From an uncultured Actinomycetes bacterium (GTDB lineage: Bacteria; Actinomycetota; Acidimicrobiia; Acidimicrobiales; RAAP-2), in NCBI GenBank assembly GCA_903871335.1, contig CAIQGE010000033.1, positions 1 through 64,000 of the forward strand: a stretch of DNA of 64,000 nucleotides, read 5' to 3'. The notes below the pieces were generated by a model. The model did no database searches. It had not been told where the DNA came from and worked only from the letters and a program-made list of their open reading frames with translations. The translations under genes were made by a program, and so were the position numbers. Each line of letters opens with the position of its first letter. Within the stretch, counting starts at the first letter, position 1. Shown in pieces: positions 27,280 through 36,899 of this stretch.

Positions 27280-28087
27280 GTCCCTCACGGAGGCTCTGTC
27301 GAAGTCGCGCACCCAGACCCAACTGTTCGCTGACCGCGACCTTGACGCCACGAGGGTCACACGTGACAATCACGTCGTCACCCGCTGACAGCGTCCCCAC
27401 GCTCGTGCCATCACAGACAATGACGCCGTCGCGATCAATGGCGCGCAGTCGAATCGTTTGGTGGGCGCCGACCACGATGGACCGATCAATGGTGAAGTGT
27501 GGCGCAATGGGCGTGAGAACAAGCACGTTGAGCTCGGGCGAGAGCACCGGTCCCCCCGCGGAGAAGTTGTACCCCGTTGACCCGGTCGCCGTAGCCACCA
27601 TCACCCCATCAGCGGAGTACGTAAGGAATTCGTCGTCCTCGATGTAACTCGTCACGCGAACCATCCGTCCCACTTGGGACCTTTCGACCACGACTTCGTT
27701 GAGGCAGAACTCATCAACGTTGCCGTTGGGAGTCGTCACACGAAGTCCCACACGAGTCTCAATGGCGAGTTCCCCTCGCAGTGCTCTACGAATCTCTTGG
27801 TACAGGAGGCTCGGGGGAACCGACAGGAGAAATCCCACTCGACCGAGATTGACACCCAAAATCTCGGCGTCCACACCATGGGCCAGTCGGGCGGCTCGAA
27901 GGAAAGTCCCGTCACCCCCCAAACTCACCACCAAGGTGTCAGAATTTGGCTGTTCGACGTGATCATCGAGATCCGCCAAGGTTCGACGGACCGAAATGCC
28001 CTCTGCGGATAAGTCAGCCGTGACAGCGTCGGCGAGCGCCAGGGCGTCTTCTCGTGATTGATATGTAACGAGCAGCACGTCGCGCAT
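27272..28087 (-). CDS. nadK: NAD kinase
   Basis: A 271-residue enzyme making NADP from NAD. The GGDG motif is VVSLGGDGTFLRAAR (~residues 55-69) and the second conserved block is TGSTGYNFSAGGP (~175). NE/D residues for substrate binding lie in FCLNEVVVERS. The start is ATG 28087 with GGAGGTG upstream; the longer frame to 28240 was rejected. It precedes recN in the same transcription unit and is divergent from the glutaredoxin-TrxR fusion. Confidence 0.96.
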   Translation of the reverse strand: MRDVLLVTYQSREDALALADAVTADLSAEGISVRRTLADLDDHVEQPNSDTLVVSLGGDGTFLRAARLAHGVDAEILGVNLGRVGFLLSVPPSLLYQEIRRALRGELAIETRVGLRVTTPNGNVDEFCLNEVVVERSQVGRMVRVTSYIEDDEFLTYSADGVMVATATGSTGYNFSAGGPVLSPELNVLVLTPIAPHFTIDRSIVVGAHQTIRLRAIDRDGVIVCDGTSVGTLSAGDDVIVTCDPRGVKVAVSEQLGLGARLRQSLREGHA

Positions 28088-28198
28088 CGCGGCACCTCCT
28101 GCGACATCGTACCGACACCACGTTGCCCTCGAGCGACCTGATGCAGCGACCGAACACCTCGGCAGTGAAAGCTGTGACACGACCACGCTCGCGCCTCG

Positions 28199-28204
28199 TA
28201 GATT
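28199..28204 (+). promoter_or_regulatory. Leaderless-type -10 box of the glutaredoxin-TrxR gene
   Basis: TAGATT lies seven bases before ATG 28212, with no ribosome-binding site between. A weak -35 candidate is GTGACA at 28174-28179, with a long 19-bp spacer. Confidence 0.5.
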
Positions 28205-28211
28205 CTCTGAC

Positions 28212-29417
28212 ATGACTACCGACACCAATTCGACCATCACCGTCTACGGAGCCAACTGGTGTCCGGATTGTCGGCGAGCTAAACAATTCCTGACCACTCA
28301 TCGCATTGCGTTCCACTGGGTTGACCTCGAAACGCAGCCCGAAGCGGTTAGCGAAGTGGAACGCCGCAACGATGGCAAGAGGATTATCCCGACGATCGTG
28401 TTTCCAGACGGGAGTTTCGTAACGGAGCCGTCAAACGACGAACTCGCGGACAAGCTCAATCTTCCGAGAGTGGCCGCGATGACCACGTACGACGTGGTGA
28501 TTGTCGGTGGCGGACCCACCGGACTGACGACCGCGATCTACGCCGCCCGAGAAAATCAGTCCGTGCTCATCGTGGAGCGATCTGCTCCGGGTGGTCAAGC
28601 TGGCGTGACGGAGCGTTTTGACAACTACCCCGGTTTCCCCGAGGGAGTGGGCGGAGCTGAACTTGCCGAACGTATGACACGACAGGCCGAACGTTACGGC
28701 GTCGAAATCTTGCAAGCGGTAGGCGTCACGGGGATTGAGCGCGACGAACCACTCGTACGCGTGAATCTCTCGACGGGAGAACACGTTCTCGCGGGCGCGG
28801 TACTCATCGCCAGTGGTTCTACCTACCGTCGCACCGGAGCGGAGGGCGAGGCGGACCTGATCGGTGCCGGCGTGCACTTCTGCGCCACGTGTGACGGCCC
28901 CTTCTACCGCGGCGCTTCTGATCTTTCGGTCATTGGAGGCGGTAATAGTGGCCTCGAGGAAGGGCTCTTCTTGACGCAGTTCGCCGAGCACGTCACCGTG
29001 ATTCAGGCACTTCCAACCCTCACGGCGAGCAAGCTGTTGCAGGAAAAGGTCCTGGCGCATCCCAAGATGTCGGTCCTACTGAATGCCAAGGTCAACTCCT
29101 TTAACGCAGACGATTCAGGAAAACTGCGATCACTTTCCATTGACGTTGACGGCGCAATTCACGAGCACTCCACCAACGGGGCCTTCGTCTTCATTGGTCT
29201 TGATCCCAACACGGATTTCCTGGCACAGGCGTTGGCTGTTGATGAAAGAGGATTCCTCACCACCGACCACTCATTCATGACCAGCGTGGCGGGTGTGTTT
29301 GCCGCCGGTGACGTGCGCTCAGGCTCTACGAAGCAATTAGCGTCGGCCGTCGGCGAAGGAGCCGCCGCGGCTATTCAGATCCGCTATTACTTGGACGCAC
29401 TCGAATCCGGAAATTGA
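28212..29417 (+). CDS. Glutaredoxin-thioredoxin-reductase-like fusion protein
   Basis: A 401-residue two-domain disulfide oxidoreductase. Residues 1-85 are a glutaredoxin/mycoredoxin-like domain with the active site WCPDC (Cys17, Cys20) and the cis-Pro region RIIPTIVF. From about residue 90 a complete low-molecular-weight thioredoxin reductase follows: FAD motif IVGGGPTGLTTAIYAARE, redox pair CATC (Cys224, Cys227), NAD(P)-binding GGGNSGLEEG and FAD-binding AGDVRSGSTKQLASAVGEG. The usual HRRDxxR motif that grips the NADPH 2'-phosphate is replaced by QALPTLTAS (~265-273), so NADPH may not be the donor. The natural reading is a reductase supplying its own glutaredoxin domain. ATG 28479 begins the reductase part and could be an internal start. 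Confidence 0.9.
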   Translation: MTTDTNSTITVYGANWCPDCRRAKQFLTTHRIAFHWVDLETQPEAVSEVERRNDGKRIIPTIVFPDGSFVTEPSNDELADKLNLPRVAAMTTYDVVIVGGGPTGLTTAIYAARENQSVLIVERSAPGGQAGVTERFDNYPGFPEGVGGAELAERMTRQAERYGVEILQAVGVTGIERDEPLVRVNLSTGEHVLAGAVLIASGSTYRRTGAEGEADLIGAGVHFCATCDGPFYRGASDLSVIGGGNSGLEEGLFLTQFAEHVTVIQALPTLTASKLLQEKVLAHPKMSVLLNAKVNSFNADDSGKLRSLSIDVDGAIHEHSTNGAFVFIGLDPNTDFLAQALAVDERGFLTTDHSFMTSVAGVFAAGDVRSGSTKQLASAVGEGAAAAIQIRYYLDALESGN

Positions 29418-29540
29418 GTTCGTGAGCCTCGCAGCTCTTCGCAGGTGCCCCTATTAGCTGTGGCGCAGACGATGTGCAACATCGAACTCGACGGGTTTTC
29501 CTGGTGTGGACGTCATGTCTGCCCGTCGCGATCAGTGGTG

Positions 29541-29990
29541 TCAAGCTCGCTCGGGCTTTTGCAACCGCACCACACGGTTCGGAGTTCTCCATTCCTTTTG
29601 CCATTGGGCGAACAAGCGCACCGTAGGCAGATCCAGCGCCGTGACGTAGTACTCGAGGTACTCCATCGAGTCCACGACTTCGAAGATCTCCACACTCAGA
29701 AAGTTGTCGGAGTGTCGATTGCCTATCGCGTGCAAATCGTTGGAAAGCCCGGCGTAGGGTTGGGAGATCTCCCGTTGCTGCGCTGGTGAGGCTTGATGGA
29801 CGGCGCTCCATTCATGAACGTCCCACCACCACATGTAGAAGAGGACCCAAATGTCACCGACGACGTCACTCTTCGACCTATTTCGCCGACTGACGGATTC
29901 GGGACGGAATTCATCCGCGCGCGGCTCGAGATCAGGAAACCAGCGGATCACCGCATCCAGCGCTTTGTTCCATTCATCGCCAATAATCAT
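29541..29990 (-). CDS. Unknown protein of a two-gene pair, 149 aa
   Basis: I do not recognise a family. The protein is acidic to neutral, soluble and rich in Trp and Tyr (LFYMWWWDVHEW, SMEYLEYYVTAL), probably mostly helical, and has no signal peptide or catalytic motif I can see. ATG 29990 lies two bases after the stop of the 77-codon gene upstream, so the pair is cotranscribed and probably cotranslated. The opposite strand has a competing 114-codon frame (29445-29789); the coupled arrangement favours this strand. The 123 bp between this gene and the end of the reductase fusion contain nothing I recognise. Confidence 0.55.
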   Translation of the reverse strand: MIIGDEWNKALDAVIRWFPDLEPRADEFRPESVSRRNRSKSDVVGDIWVLFYMWWWDVHEWSAVHQASPAQQREISQPYAGLSNDLHAIGNRHSDNFLSVEIFEVVDSMEYLEYYVTALDLPTVRLFAQWQKEWRTPNRVVRLQKPERA

Positions 29991-29992
29991 TG

Positions 29993-30226
29993 CTAGGTCC
30001 CCGAGCCTCCGCGCTCATCGTCGCCGGGAAGCGAGAAATAGACGGTGATGCTGGGCCAGGGACCTTCGGCCGTGATCTCTGTTTCCATGACGAGGTGCTG
30101 AACCTCGATGCCGCTAAATTCATCAAGAGTGTCGGCAACTCTTCGCAGAAGGGCACTGACACTCGCCTGGTCATCACCTGCGGGATTGGCCTGAGAGAAG
30201 TGTCGAATGAACCAGGACTGAGGCAC
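29993..30226 (-). CDS. Small unknown protein upstream of its partner, 77 aa
   Basis: A 77-residue protein with a helical N-terminal half (VSALLRRVADTLDEFSG) and a beta-rich second half (IEVQHLVMETEITAEG, SITVYFSL), a compact alpha/beta arrangement that looks like a real domain. GTG 30226 is preceded six bases upstream by CATACT, close to the leaderless promoter pattern. It pairs with the 149-residue protein downstream. Function unknown; a partner or immunity-like role is one speculation among several. Confidence 0.5.
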   Translation of the reverse strand: MPQSWFIRHFSQANPAGDDQASVSALLRRVADTLDEFSGIEVQHLVMETEITAEGPWPSITVYFSLPGDDERGGSGT

Positions 30227-30360
30227 TGAAGAAGTATGACCGATGTTCGGCCTGCCGACGCATACCTCAGCAATGATTCTCTACTTCACTCCAACACAGT
30301 GCGTTCCATCCATCACCCCGAATAATGAGGGTTGCGTTCAGGTCTAGGTCACTGGCATCG

Positions 30361-31026
30361 CTACGGCCACGCGATCCACGCTGTCCTGACATGAACGGTT
30401 CTGGGAGATGCGTAACCGAGACCAGACTTCTCTAAGGAAGCAGCGAGGAGAGTCCAAGTGGGCTTAGCGCGGTTCGGCGAACCGAAGAGCGAGAGACCCG
30501 AATTCACACACGCGAACTCCTGCGGGAGGCCTTCGAAGGTGTCAACGGCACCTTCAATCCGGTAGCAGTCCTGACCTCCCGCCAGCTGAACTCCGAAAGG
30601 GTGATCGAGCACGGGCTTTGCGGCACTCACGGGCACCAACGTCACTCCAGGTGCACGCAGAACTTCTACGTCATGACTCCATGGGTACGAGCGACACATG
30701 ACCTGCTGTGATTGTCCGTGTCCGTTGTTGATGGCCCAACACGGATCAAAGACGCGATTTCCCCCAAAGCATCGGTACGCCGGAACGTCGACCATCAGCG
30801 ATCCAAAGTCACACGTGCCCGAAATCGAGGAAACGACGTGTAATCCCGACAACGGAATGCCCTGAGCGGTAACCGGAGACACCAAAACGACGCGCGTGAA
30901 TGATGTTTGCTGCGACGCTTTGGCGCTGACGATAAAGGCGTTCAGCGCGAAAATGAGAAGTCCCAGAACGAGTGCCATCGTGATCATCAGCCAGACCCGG
31001 TGATATCCACCCTTAAAGACCGTCAT
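30361..31026 (-). CDS. Membrane-anchored exported protein with six cysteines
   Basis: A 221-residue protein with one N-terminal transmembrane segment (MITMALVLGLLIFALNAFIV) and an extracytoplasmic domain of ~185 residues. That domain holds six cysteines (in GTCDFG, YRCFGG, DPCWAI, VMCRSY, QDCYRIE and EFACVN), an even number suggesting three disulfides. I recognise no family. TATAGT lies seven bases before ATG 31026, the leaderless pattern. The 134 bp between it and the small gene at 30226 hold nothing I can identify. Confidence 0.65.
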   Translation of the reverse strand: MTVFKGGYHRVWLMITMALVLGLLIFALNAFIVSAKASQQTSFTRVVLVSPVTAQGIPLSGLHVVSSISGTCDFGSLMVDVPAYRCFGGNRVFDPCWAINNGHGQSQQVMCRSYPWSHDVEVLRAPGVTLVPVSAAKPVLDHPFGVQLAGGQDCYRIEGAVDTFEGLPQEFACVNSGLSLFGSPNRAKPTWTLLAASLEKSGLGYASPRTVHVRTAWIAWP

Positions 31027-31033
31027 CGACAGG

Positions 31034-31039
31034 ACTATA
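31034..31039 (-). promoter_or_regulatory. Leaderless-type -10 box of the six-cysteine exported protein gene
   Basis: TATAGT on the minus strand, followed by seven bases and ATG 31026. Confidence 0.5.
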
Positions 31040-31091
31040 GGGCTTTCGTGAATTCTGAGAGGAATGTAGCCCGTAGCCCTTTTCGCCTCGT

Positions 31092-31178
31092 TGGTGTCGA
31101 AGGCGGGACTTGAACCCGCACGCTCCTAAGAGCACCAGCCCCTCAAGCTGGCGCGTCTGCCTATTCCGCCACTTCGAC
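31092..31178 (-). tRNA. tRNA-Leu(GAG)
   Basis: A complete class II tRNA, 87 nt with encoded CCA. Acceptor strands GTCGAAG and CTTCGAC pair perfectly. The anticodon arm is CCAGC-TTGAGGG-GCTGG with anticodon GAG, reading CUC and CUU. A long variable arm (TGCTCTTAGGAGCGT region) typical of leucine tRNA and the T arm GCGGG-TTCAAGT-CCCGC follow. It stands between the solute-binding-protein gene and the exported-protein gene, all on the minus strand. Confidence 0.97.
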
Positions 31179-31202
31179 GTGGGGTTCCATATTAGCCCGA
31201 AC

Positions 31203-32864
31203 TTACGAAGTCGCAGAACCGTTCGCAACAGTGAGCCACGTGGGAATTTGATCGACGAAACCCACGAGCGATGACGTGAGTAGAACTCCTCCTACGTCAT
31301 TCGTCGACGTCATGAAGACCGGTGGTGTGAACAGAGGCCGCTGCCACGCCTGCGTGTTGATGTACTGGTCGATGAGTTCATAGTTGGTCACGGCATCGAG
31401 AGGGTTGTACGTGTCCTCAGCGGCCGCGTACCACTGGTCAATCTGGGTGGAGCGCCACCCGGTGTCATAGCCGTCGAAGTAGTCAGTACCCGTCCACGAC
31501 CGCACCACTTGTCCGGGCGGCCCACTCGCCACGATCGTGAAGATCCCCGCGTCCGCGTGACCCTTCTTTAAGTCCCCCGCCGCCATCTGATCCGTCCCGG
31601 CGTACGCCACGTGCACCCGCACGCCAGCTACGCGCCATTGTTGGGCTACGTTCTGCGCGGCAACGTCGTTCACCACGCCAGGTCCCACGACCAGCGACAC
31701 GCTGAGCCGAGACCCAGCGGGCGTGAACCACTTTCCGTGTCGCAGTACGTACCCCGCGGACCTGAGCACATCATTTGCACACTCGGTGCAGTCCTGCGAC
31801 GTGCTGGTCGGAGTGGTCGTCAGAGGTGATTGGGACGACTGTTGAAAGGGACCAAGCCCAACCGGCGACTGACGGTACGGGCTGTTTTGCGGGAACACGG
31901 AACTTCCACCGAGAGAGGGAATGTAGGTCACTGCCCCCCACTCATGATTGATCAAGGACTGTCGATCGAGGGCCCAGCCCAGGAATTGGCGCACCGCCAG
32001 ACTGCTCGTGGTGGGTCGCGTGGCCGAAAAGCCGAGTGACACGATTTGGTCCGAAGGACCCAAACGCCCCACCGTGTTGGGTCGAGACGACACGTCGGTG
32101 AGGAAGGCTGCGCTCACGTGGTTACGAAAGTCGACCGCGGAGGTCGAGGGCAGTGACGCTAGGGAAGAGCGAAGAATGACGTAGGTAAATCCCGGCGCCG
32201 GACCCGTCCACCGGGGATTCGCGACCAACGTCATGGCGTTACGGGAGACCGACAACACCTCGTAAGGTCCGAGGCTAGGTCGGTCCACGAAACTGGCGAA
32301 AGAACAGCGCAGCGGTACCCCACGGAAATCGATGTCGCGAAACAGCGTGTTCCAATCAGCAAAGGGTGTCTTGAAAATCGCGGTGACCGTTGACTTGTCC
32401 GCACTCTCCGTAAAACTCGCAATGTCGCGGTACCCGTCGGTTCGCGCGGAGGGAATGCTGCGGACCTTCGCGAACCACGCTTCCAGGTCGTCCGCCGTAA
32501 ATGGTTGGCCGTTGCTCCACGCGAAGCCTGGATTCACGGTGTACTGAACGGTCTGCGGCGTGAGGGACGTCAATTCGGCTTGGCCGATCGGTCCACTCGC
32601 GCCGACGGGAATTCCCGCGACGTTCGAGACGAATGCGGAAGGTCGAATGAGGTCGAGCACCGCTCGCGTGAGTGCGCTCGTAGACGTGTCGTAGTACCCG
32701 CAACCGGTGAAGTTTCCCGGCACCGAGACAGTCACCGTGGTCGGTGGAGCCAATGTGGTCGAGGTCGTTGTGGGCGTCGACGACGCGGGAGTCGCCGCCA
32801 GAAGCAGCGAGCCAGTCACCAGGGCGCCAACGAGCGCCGTTGCTCTACTGGAGGCGGAGATCAA
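31203..32864 (-). CDS. Family 5 extracellular solute-binding protein (peptide type), without lipobox
   Basis: A 553-residue exported binding protein of the SBP_bac_5/DppA-OppA family. A signal peptide (ALVGALVTGSLLLAATPASS) is followed by a Thr/Pro/Ser-rich linker and the binding domain, with the family-typical WSNGQPFTADDLEAWF and a C-terminal DAGIFTI/YNPLDAVTNYELID region. There is no Cys after the signal peptide, so unlike most Gram-positive binding proteins it should not be a lipoprotein. TTG 32864 overlaps the secG stop by 20 bp. It is 23 kb from the dppBCDF operon, which lacks a binding protein, and could serve it. Confidence 0.85.
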   Translation of the reverse strand: MISASSRATALVGALVTGSLLLAATPASSTPTTTSTTLAPPTTVTVSVPGNFTGCGYYDTSTSALTRAVLDLIRPSAFVSNVAGIPVGASGPIGQAELTSLTPQTVQYTVNPGFAWSNGQPFTADDLEAWFAKVRSIPSARTDGYRDIASFTESADKSTVTAIFKTPFADWNTLFRDIDFRGVPLRCSFASFVDRPSLGPYEVLSVSRNAMTLVANPRWTGPAPGFTYVILRSSLASLPSTSAVDFRNHVSAAFLTDVSSRPNTVGRLGPSDQIVSLGFSATRPTTSSLAVRQFLGWALDRQSLINHEWGAVTYIPSLGGSSVFPQNSPYRQSPVGLGPFQQSSQSPLTTTPTSTSQDCTECANDVLRSAGYVLRHGKWFTPAGSRLSVSLVVGPGVVNDVAAQNVAQQWRVAGVRVHVAYAGTDQMAAGDLKKGHADAGIFTIVASGPPGQVVRSWTGTDYFDGYDTGWRSTQIDQWYAAAEDTYNPLDAVTNYELIDQYINTQAWQRPLFTPPVFMTSTNDVGGVLLTSSLVGFVDQIPTWLTVANGSATS

Positions 32865-33075
32865 GTGTCAGCGTGGCGAACGCGAACACCAGTGCCACCG
32901 CAACGGTAATTCGGTCAAGGTTTTGCTCAACCACCGTCGAACCCTGCGCCATGGATCCCAAGGATCCACCCGCAAGGTCCGAGATTCCGCCACCGCGACC
33001 GGAGTGCATGAGAATGAGAAAAATCAGCGCGATGGCGCTAATGATCTCAACAATGATGATTAGCCACGTAAGCAC
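32845..33075 (-). CDS. secG: Preprotein translocase subunit SecG
   Basis: A 76-residue protein with two transmembrane helices (TWLIIIVEIISAIALIFLIL and the C-terminal ITVAVALVFAFATLTLD) joined by the conserved loop LMHSGRGGGISDLAGGSLGS. It helps SecYEG move proteins across the membrane. GTG 33075 has GGAGG eight bases upstream; the longer frame runs into tpiA and was rejected. The gap-pgk-tpiA-secG order is standard in actinobacteria. Confidence 0.93.
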   Translation of the reverse strand: MLTWLIIIVEIISAIALIFLILMHSGRGGGISDLAGGSLGSMAQGSTVVEQNLDRITVAVALVFAFATLTLDLRLQ

Positions 33076-33091
33076 GGCCAAAACCTCCGAT

Positions 33092-33859
33092 TCAACGGCT
33101 CCTACCGTAGCAGTCGCTAGCGGTCGAGACGATCTCCACGAATTGCTCGGCGACCAAACTGGCCCCACCCACTAGGAAACCATTGACATTTCCACCAGAG
33201 GCCAACTCGTGCGCATTCTCCGGTTTCACCGACCCGCCGTAGAGAATCGGAGTGGTGGCTCGCGCCGTTTCGGGCAGGGCCTCACGAATCACGGCGGCCA
33301 TTCGGGCCACTTGTTCCACGCTGGCGGTTTCGCCCGTACCGATGGCCCACACCGGTTCATAGGCGAGCGCGAAGTTCTGTTGTCCAATAGTCGCGGTCGC
33401 GATCGCGACTTGCTCTGCGACGAATTCCTCGTGCTGCTCCGCGGAGCGAACCTCAGCGCTCTCCCCCACGCAGATCACCGGACGCAGTCCCCCGCGGAGG
33501 ACCGTCAGCGCCGTGGCGGCCACGACCTCATCGGTCATCGCGAAGAAGGCTCGACGTTCGGAGTGGCCGACGAGGATGGACGTCACGCCGAGCCGCTTAT
33601 ACATCGACACACTGATCTCGCCGGTGTAGGCACCGCGATCAAATTCCGATACGTGCTGGCCGGCCAACAAGAGCGGCAGGCGGTCGGCTTCGACCACGGA
33701 AGACACGGACCGCAAATCAATGGCCGGTGGAGCGAGGACCACATCGACGTGATCGTGGGGATTGGCGCGCAGGAGAACGCCGATTTGCTGGGTGAGGTGG
33801 ATGCCCTCGACGTGGTCGAGGTTCATCTTCCAGTTTCCAATGACCTCACTACGAATCAC
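33092..33859 (-). CDS. tpiA: Triosephosphate isomerase
   Basis: A 255-residue TIM-barrel enzyme interconverting dihydroxyacetone phosphate and glyceraldehyde 3-phosphate. The catalytic lysine is in GNWKMN (residues 8-13), the His in VGHSERRAFF (~98) and the Glu in YEPVWAIGTGETA (~170), followed by the phosphate loop ILYGGSVKPENA. The start is GTG 33859, one base after the pgk stop. Part of the glycolytic operon. Confidence 0.98.
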   Translation of the reverse strand: MIRSEVIGNWKMNLDHVEGIHLTQQIGVLLRANPHDHVDVVLAPPAIDLRSVSSVVEADRLPLLLAGQHVSEFDRGAYTGEISVSMYKRLGVTSILVGHSERRAFFAMTDEVVAATALTVLRGGLRPVICVGESAEVRSAEQHEEFVAEQVAIATATIGQQNFALAYEPVWAIGTGETASVEQVARMAAVIREALPETARATTPILYGGSVKPENAHELASGGNVNGFLVGGASLVAEQFVEIVSTASDCYGRSR

Positions 33860-33860
33860 G

Positions 33861-35002
33861 TCAGGCCTTCTTGTTCCACGAGCAGGCTAGGAGCGCGTCG
33901 AGACCGGGCAGTGTGCCCAGTTCGAGCAGTTCCAAGGAAGCGCCACCGCCGGTGGATACGAACGTGACGTGGTCCTCGAGACCAAACTTCGCCACCGCCG
34001 ATGCCGAATCGCCGCCACCGATGATGGAGATGGCCTCGCTGCCAGCGACCGCCTGCGCCACGGCGCGGGTTCCTTCCTCGAGACGAGGGTCCTCAAAGAC
34101 ACCCATGGGACCGTTCCACAAGACCGTCCCGGCGTTGGCGATGATCTCGCTGAAGTGATCAACCGACGCGGGACCGATGTCGAGTCCCATGAAACCCTCC
34201 GGCACGTCATTGCCGAAGAGGGACGTCTCCACGTCGCCACCGGATCCGAACGAGCTTCCCGTCGGAAGCCCGAGAGCGTCGACAGGTAGAACCACGCGTC
34301 CTGTCGCCAGCAGTTCGCGACAGGCATCCAACTTCGACTCATCAACGAGCGAATTCCCAATGGTGTGACCGAGCGCTCGCCAGAAGGAAAAGGCCATGCC
34401 ACCGCCGATGATCACCGTGTCTGCCTTGTCCACCAGCATTTCGGTGATGCGCAACTTGTCGGCCACTTTGGCGCCGCCCACAATGGCGACGAACGGCCGT
34501 GACGGGGCGTCAAAGACGCCGAGCAACGTAGAGACCTCTTTCGCCAGATTGGGACCCGCGGCGCTCGGAACGTACTGGGGAGGACCCACGATCGACGCGT
34601 GGGCTCGGTGGGAGACACCGAAGGCCTCATTGACGTAGTAATCGAAGCCCTTGATCAGGAGGCGACCAAATTCCTCGTCATTGGCCTCTTCGCCCGCCTC
34701 AAAGCGCAGGTTCTCCATGAGCTCGACGCCGGGACACAATTCCTCCAAACGGCGCCGCACTGGGGCGACGGAGTATTTCTCCACGACGTGACCGTCAGGG
34801 CGACCCAGGTGGGTGCACGCCACGACGTTCGCGCCACGCGCGATCAACTCTTTGAAGAGAGGGACGGCCGCTCGAATACGAAAGTCGTCCACGACCTCCC
34901 ACTGACCGTTCACGTCCTTGAGCGGCGTGTTGAAGTCCACGCGAACGAGAACGTTGGCGCCCTCGAGCGAGCCCCACTGGTCGATCGTGGGCAGCGACAG
35001 GC

Positions 35003-35006
<4 letters not shown>
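33861..35006 (-). CDS. pgk: Phosphoglycerate kinase
   Basis: A ~381-residue kinase of lower glycolysis. Motifs: [11 protein letters not shown] near the N-terminus, HLGRPDG (substrate site), [22 protein letters not shown] and the ADP-binding [18 protein letters not shown] with [12 protein letters not shown]. The best start is TTG 35006, which overlaps the gap stop (TTGA) and has GGGGAG six bases upstream. The longer frame from 35060 adds residues read antisense to nothing but out of frame inside gap and lacks family similarity. Confidence 0.97.
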
Positions 35007-36013
<1,007 letters not shown>

Positions 36014-36041
36014 GACTACCCCTCTAACTAGAGCCGGTTAA

Positions 36042-36899
36042 TCATGCCACCAAATCAGCCAGACACCGTGCCAATTTGACGGCGTCGTGAACCTTGCCAT
36101 TCGGGCCCGTGATATCGGCTTCGGTGACCGGGAAATCGATGTCGCCGCGTACTAAAGACGACCGAGGGTCCACGACCACCTGATCGACCACGACGCCGTG
36201 GCGCACCAGTGCGTTTACGTGATCCGCAATCGAATAACCCTGGGTCTCGGGGCTTTGTTCGTGGAGATTGGCGACGAAGACTCGTCGAGCGGAACAGTGA
36301 GCCAGAGAGTCAGATATTCCGGGCACGACGCACGCCGCCAACACTGAGGTGTAAAGAGAACCCGGCCCAATGACCACGAGATCAGCCGCCGCAATCGCCT
36401 TTCGAGCCGCGTCGGGTGCTCCGACGTGCGAGGGCTCGGTGCTGAGGGACTGGATCGACGCGGACGCCGCCACCTCGGTTTGACCCTCAGTTCGTCCCTC
36501 GTTGGTTCTCGCGACCAGCACCACGCCCTCCGCGGAAGCGGGAATCACCTCGCCGGTGATCGCGAGCACTGTCGCGACCGCGCGTACCGATCCTTCAAGA
36601 TCTCCGGTCGCGTCAATGAGACCCGCCAACAAGAGATTCCCGAAGGCGTGTCCGGCCAGGTCACCGGAAGCGAATCGATGCTCCAGGTGAGGCGTGAGGG
36701 GGCCCGCCGGGTCCGCTAACGCCGCGAGGCATTTGCGGATGTCGCCCACCGCCGCCATGTCGAGGTCTTCGCGAAGACGGCCGGATGACCCACCATTGTC
36801 GGCAACCGAGACGATGCCGATCACGTCATCGGTGATACGCCGCAGAGCGCGCAGGCTGACGGCGGTCCCGTGGCCTCCGCCAATGGCCACTGCCCTCAT
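36042..36899 (-). CDS. yvcK: YvcK/CofD-like gluconeogenesis and envelope factor
   Basis: A 285-residue protein of the YvcK family, related to CofD. The N-terminal AIGGGHGTAVSLRALRR is the nucleotide-sugar-binding motif, followed by VSVADNGGSSGRLRED and the mid-domain AFGNLLLAGLID. In Bacillus and mycobacteria (CuvA) it is needed for growth on gluconeogenic carbon and for cell-wall precursor control, and binds UDP-GlcNAc. ATG 36899 overlaps the rapZ stop by 4 bp. The open frame up to 37052 lies in rapZ and was rejected. Confidence 0.94.
   Translation of the reverse strand: MRAVAIGGGHGTAVSLRALRRITDDVIGIVSVADNGGSSGRLREDLDMAAVGDIRKCLAALADPAGPLTPHLEHRFASGDLAGHAFGNLLLAGLIDATGDLEGSVRAVATVLAITGEVIPASAEGVVLVARTNEGRTEGQTEVAASASIQSLSTEPSHVGAPDAARKAIAAADLVVIGPGSLYTSVLAACVVPGISDSLAHCSARRVFVANLHEQSPETQGYSIADHVNALVRHGVVVDQVVVDPRSSLVRGDIDFPVTEADITGPNGKVHDAVKLARCLADLVA

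Noticed and set aside
29445-29789. 114-codon plus-strand frame as the real gene of the unknown pair
   Set aside because: The minus-strand frame abuts its upstream partner with 2 bp, a coupling not available to the plus-strand frame; not fully excluded.
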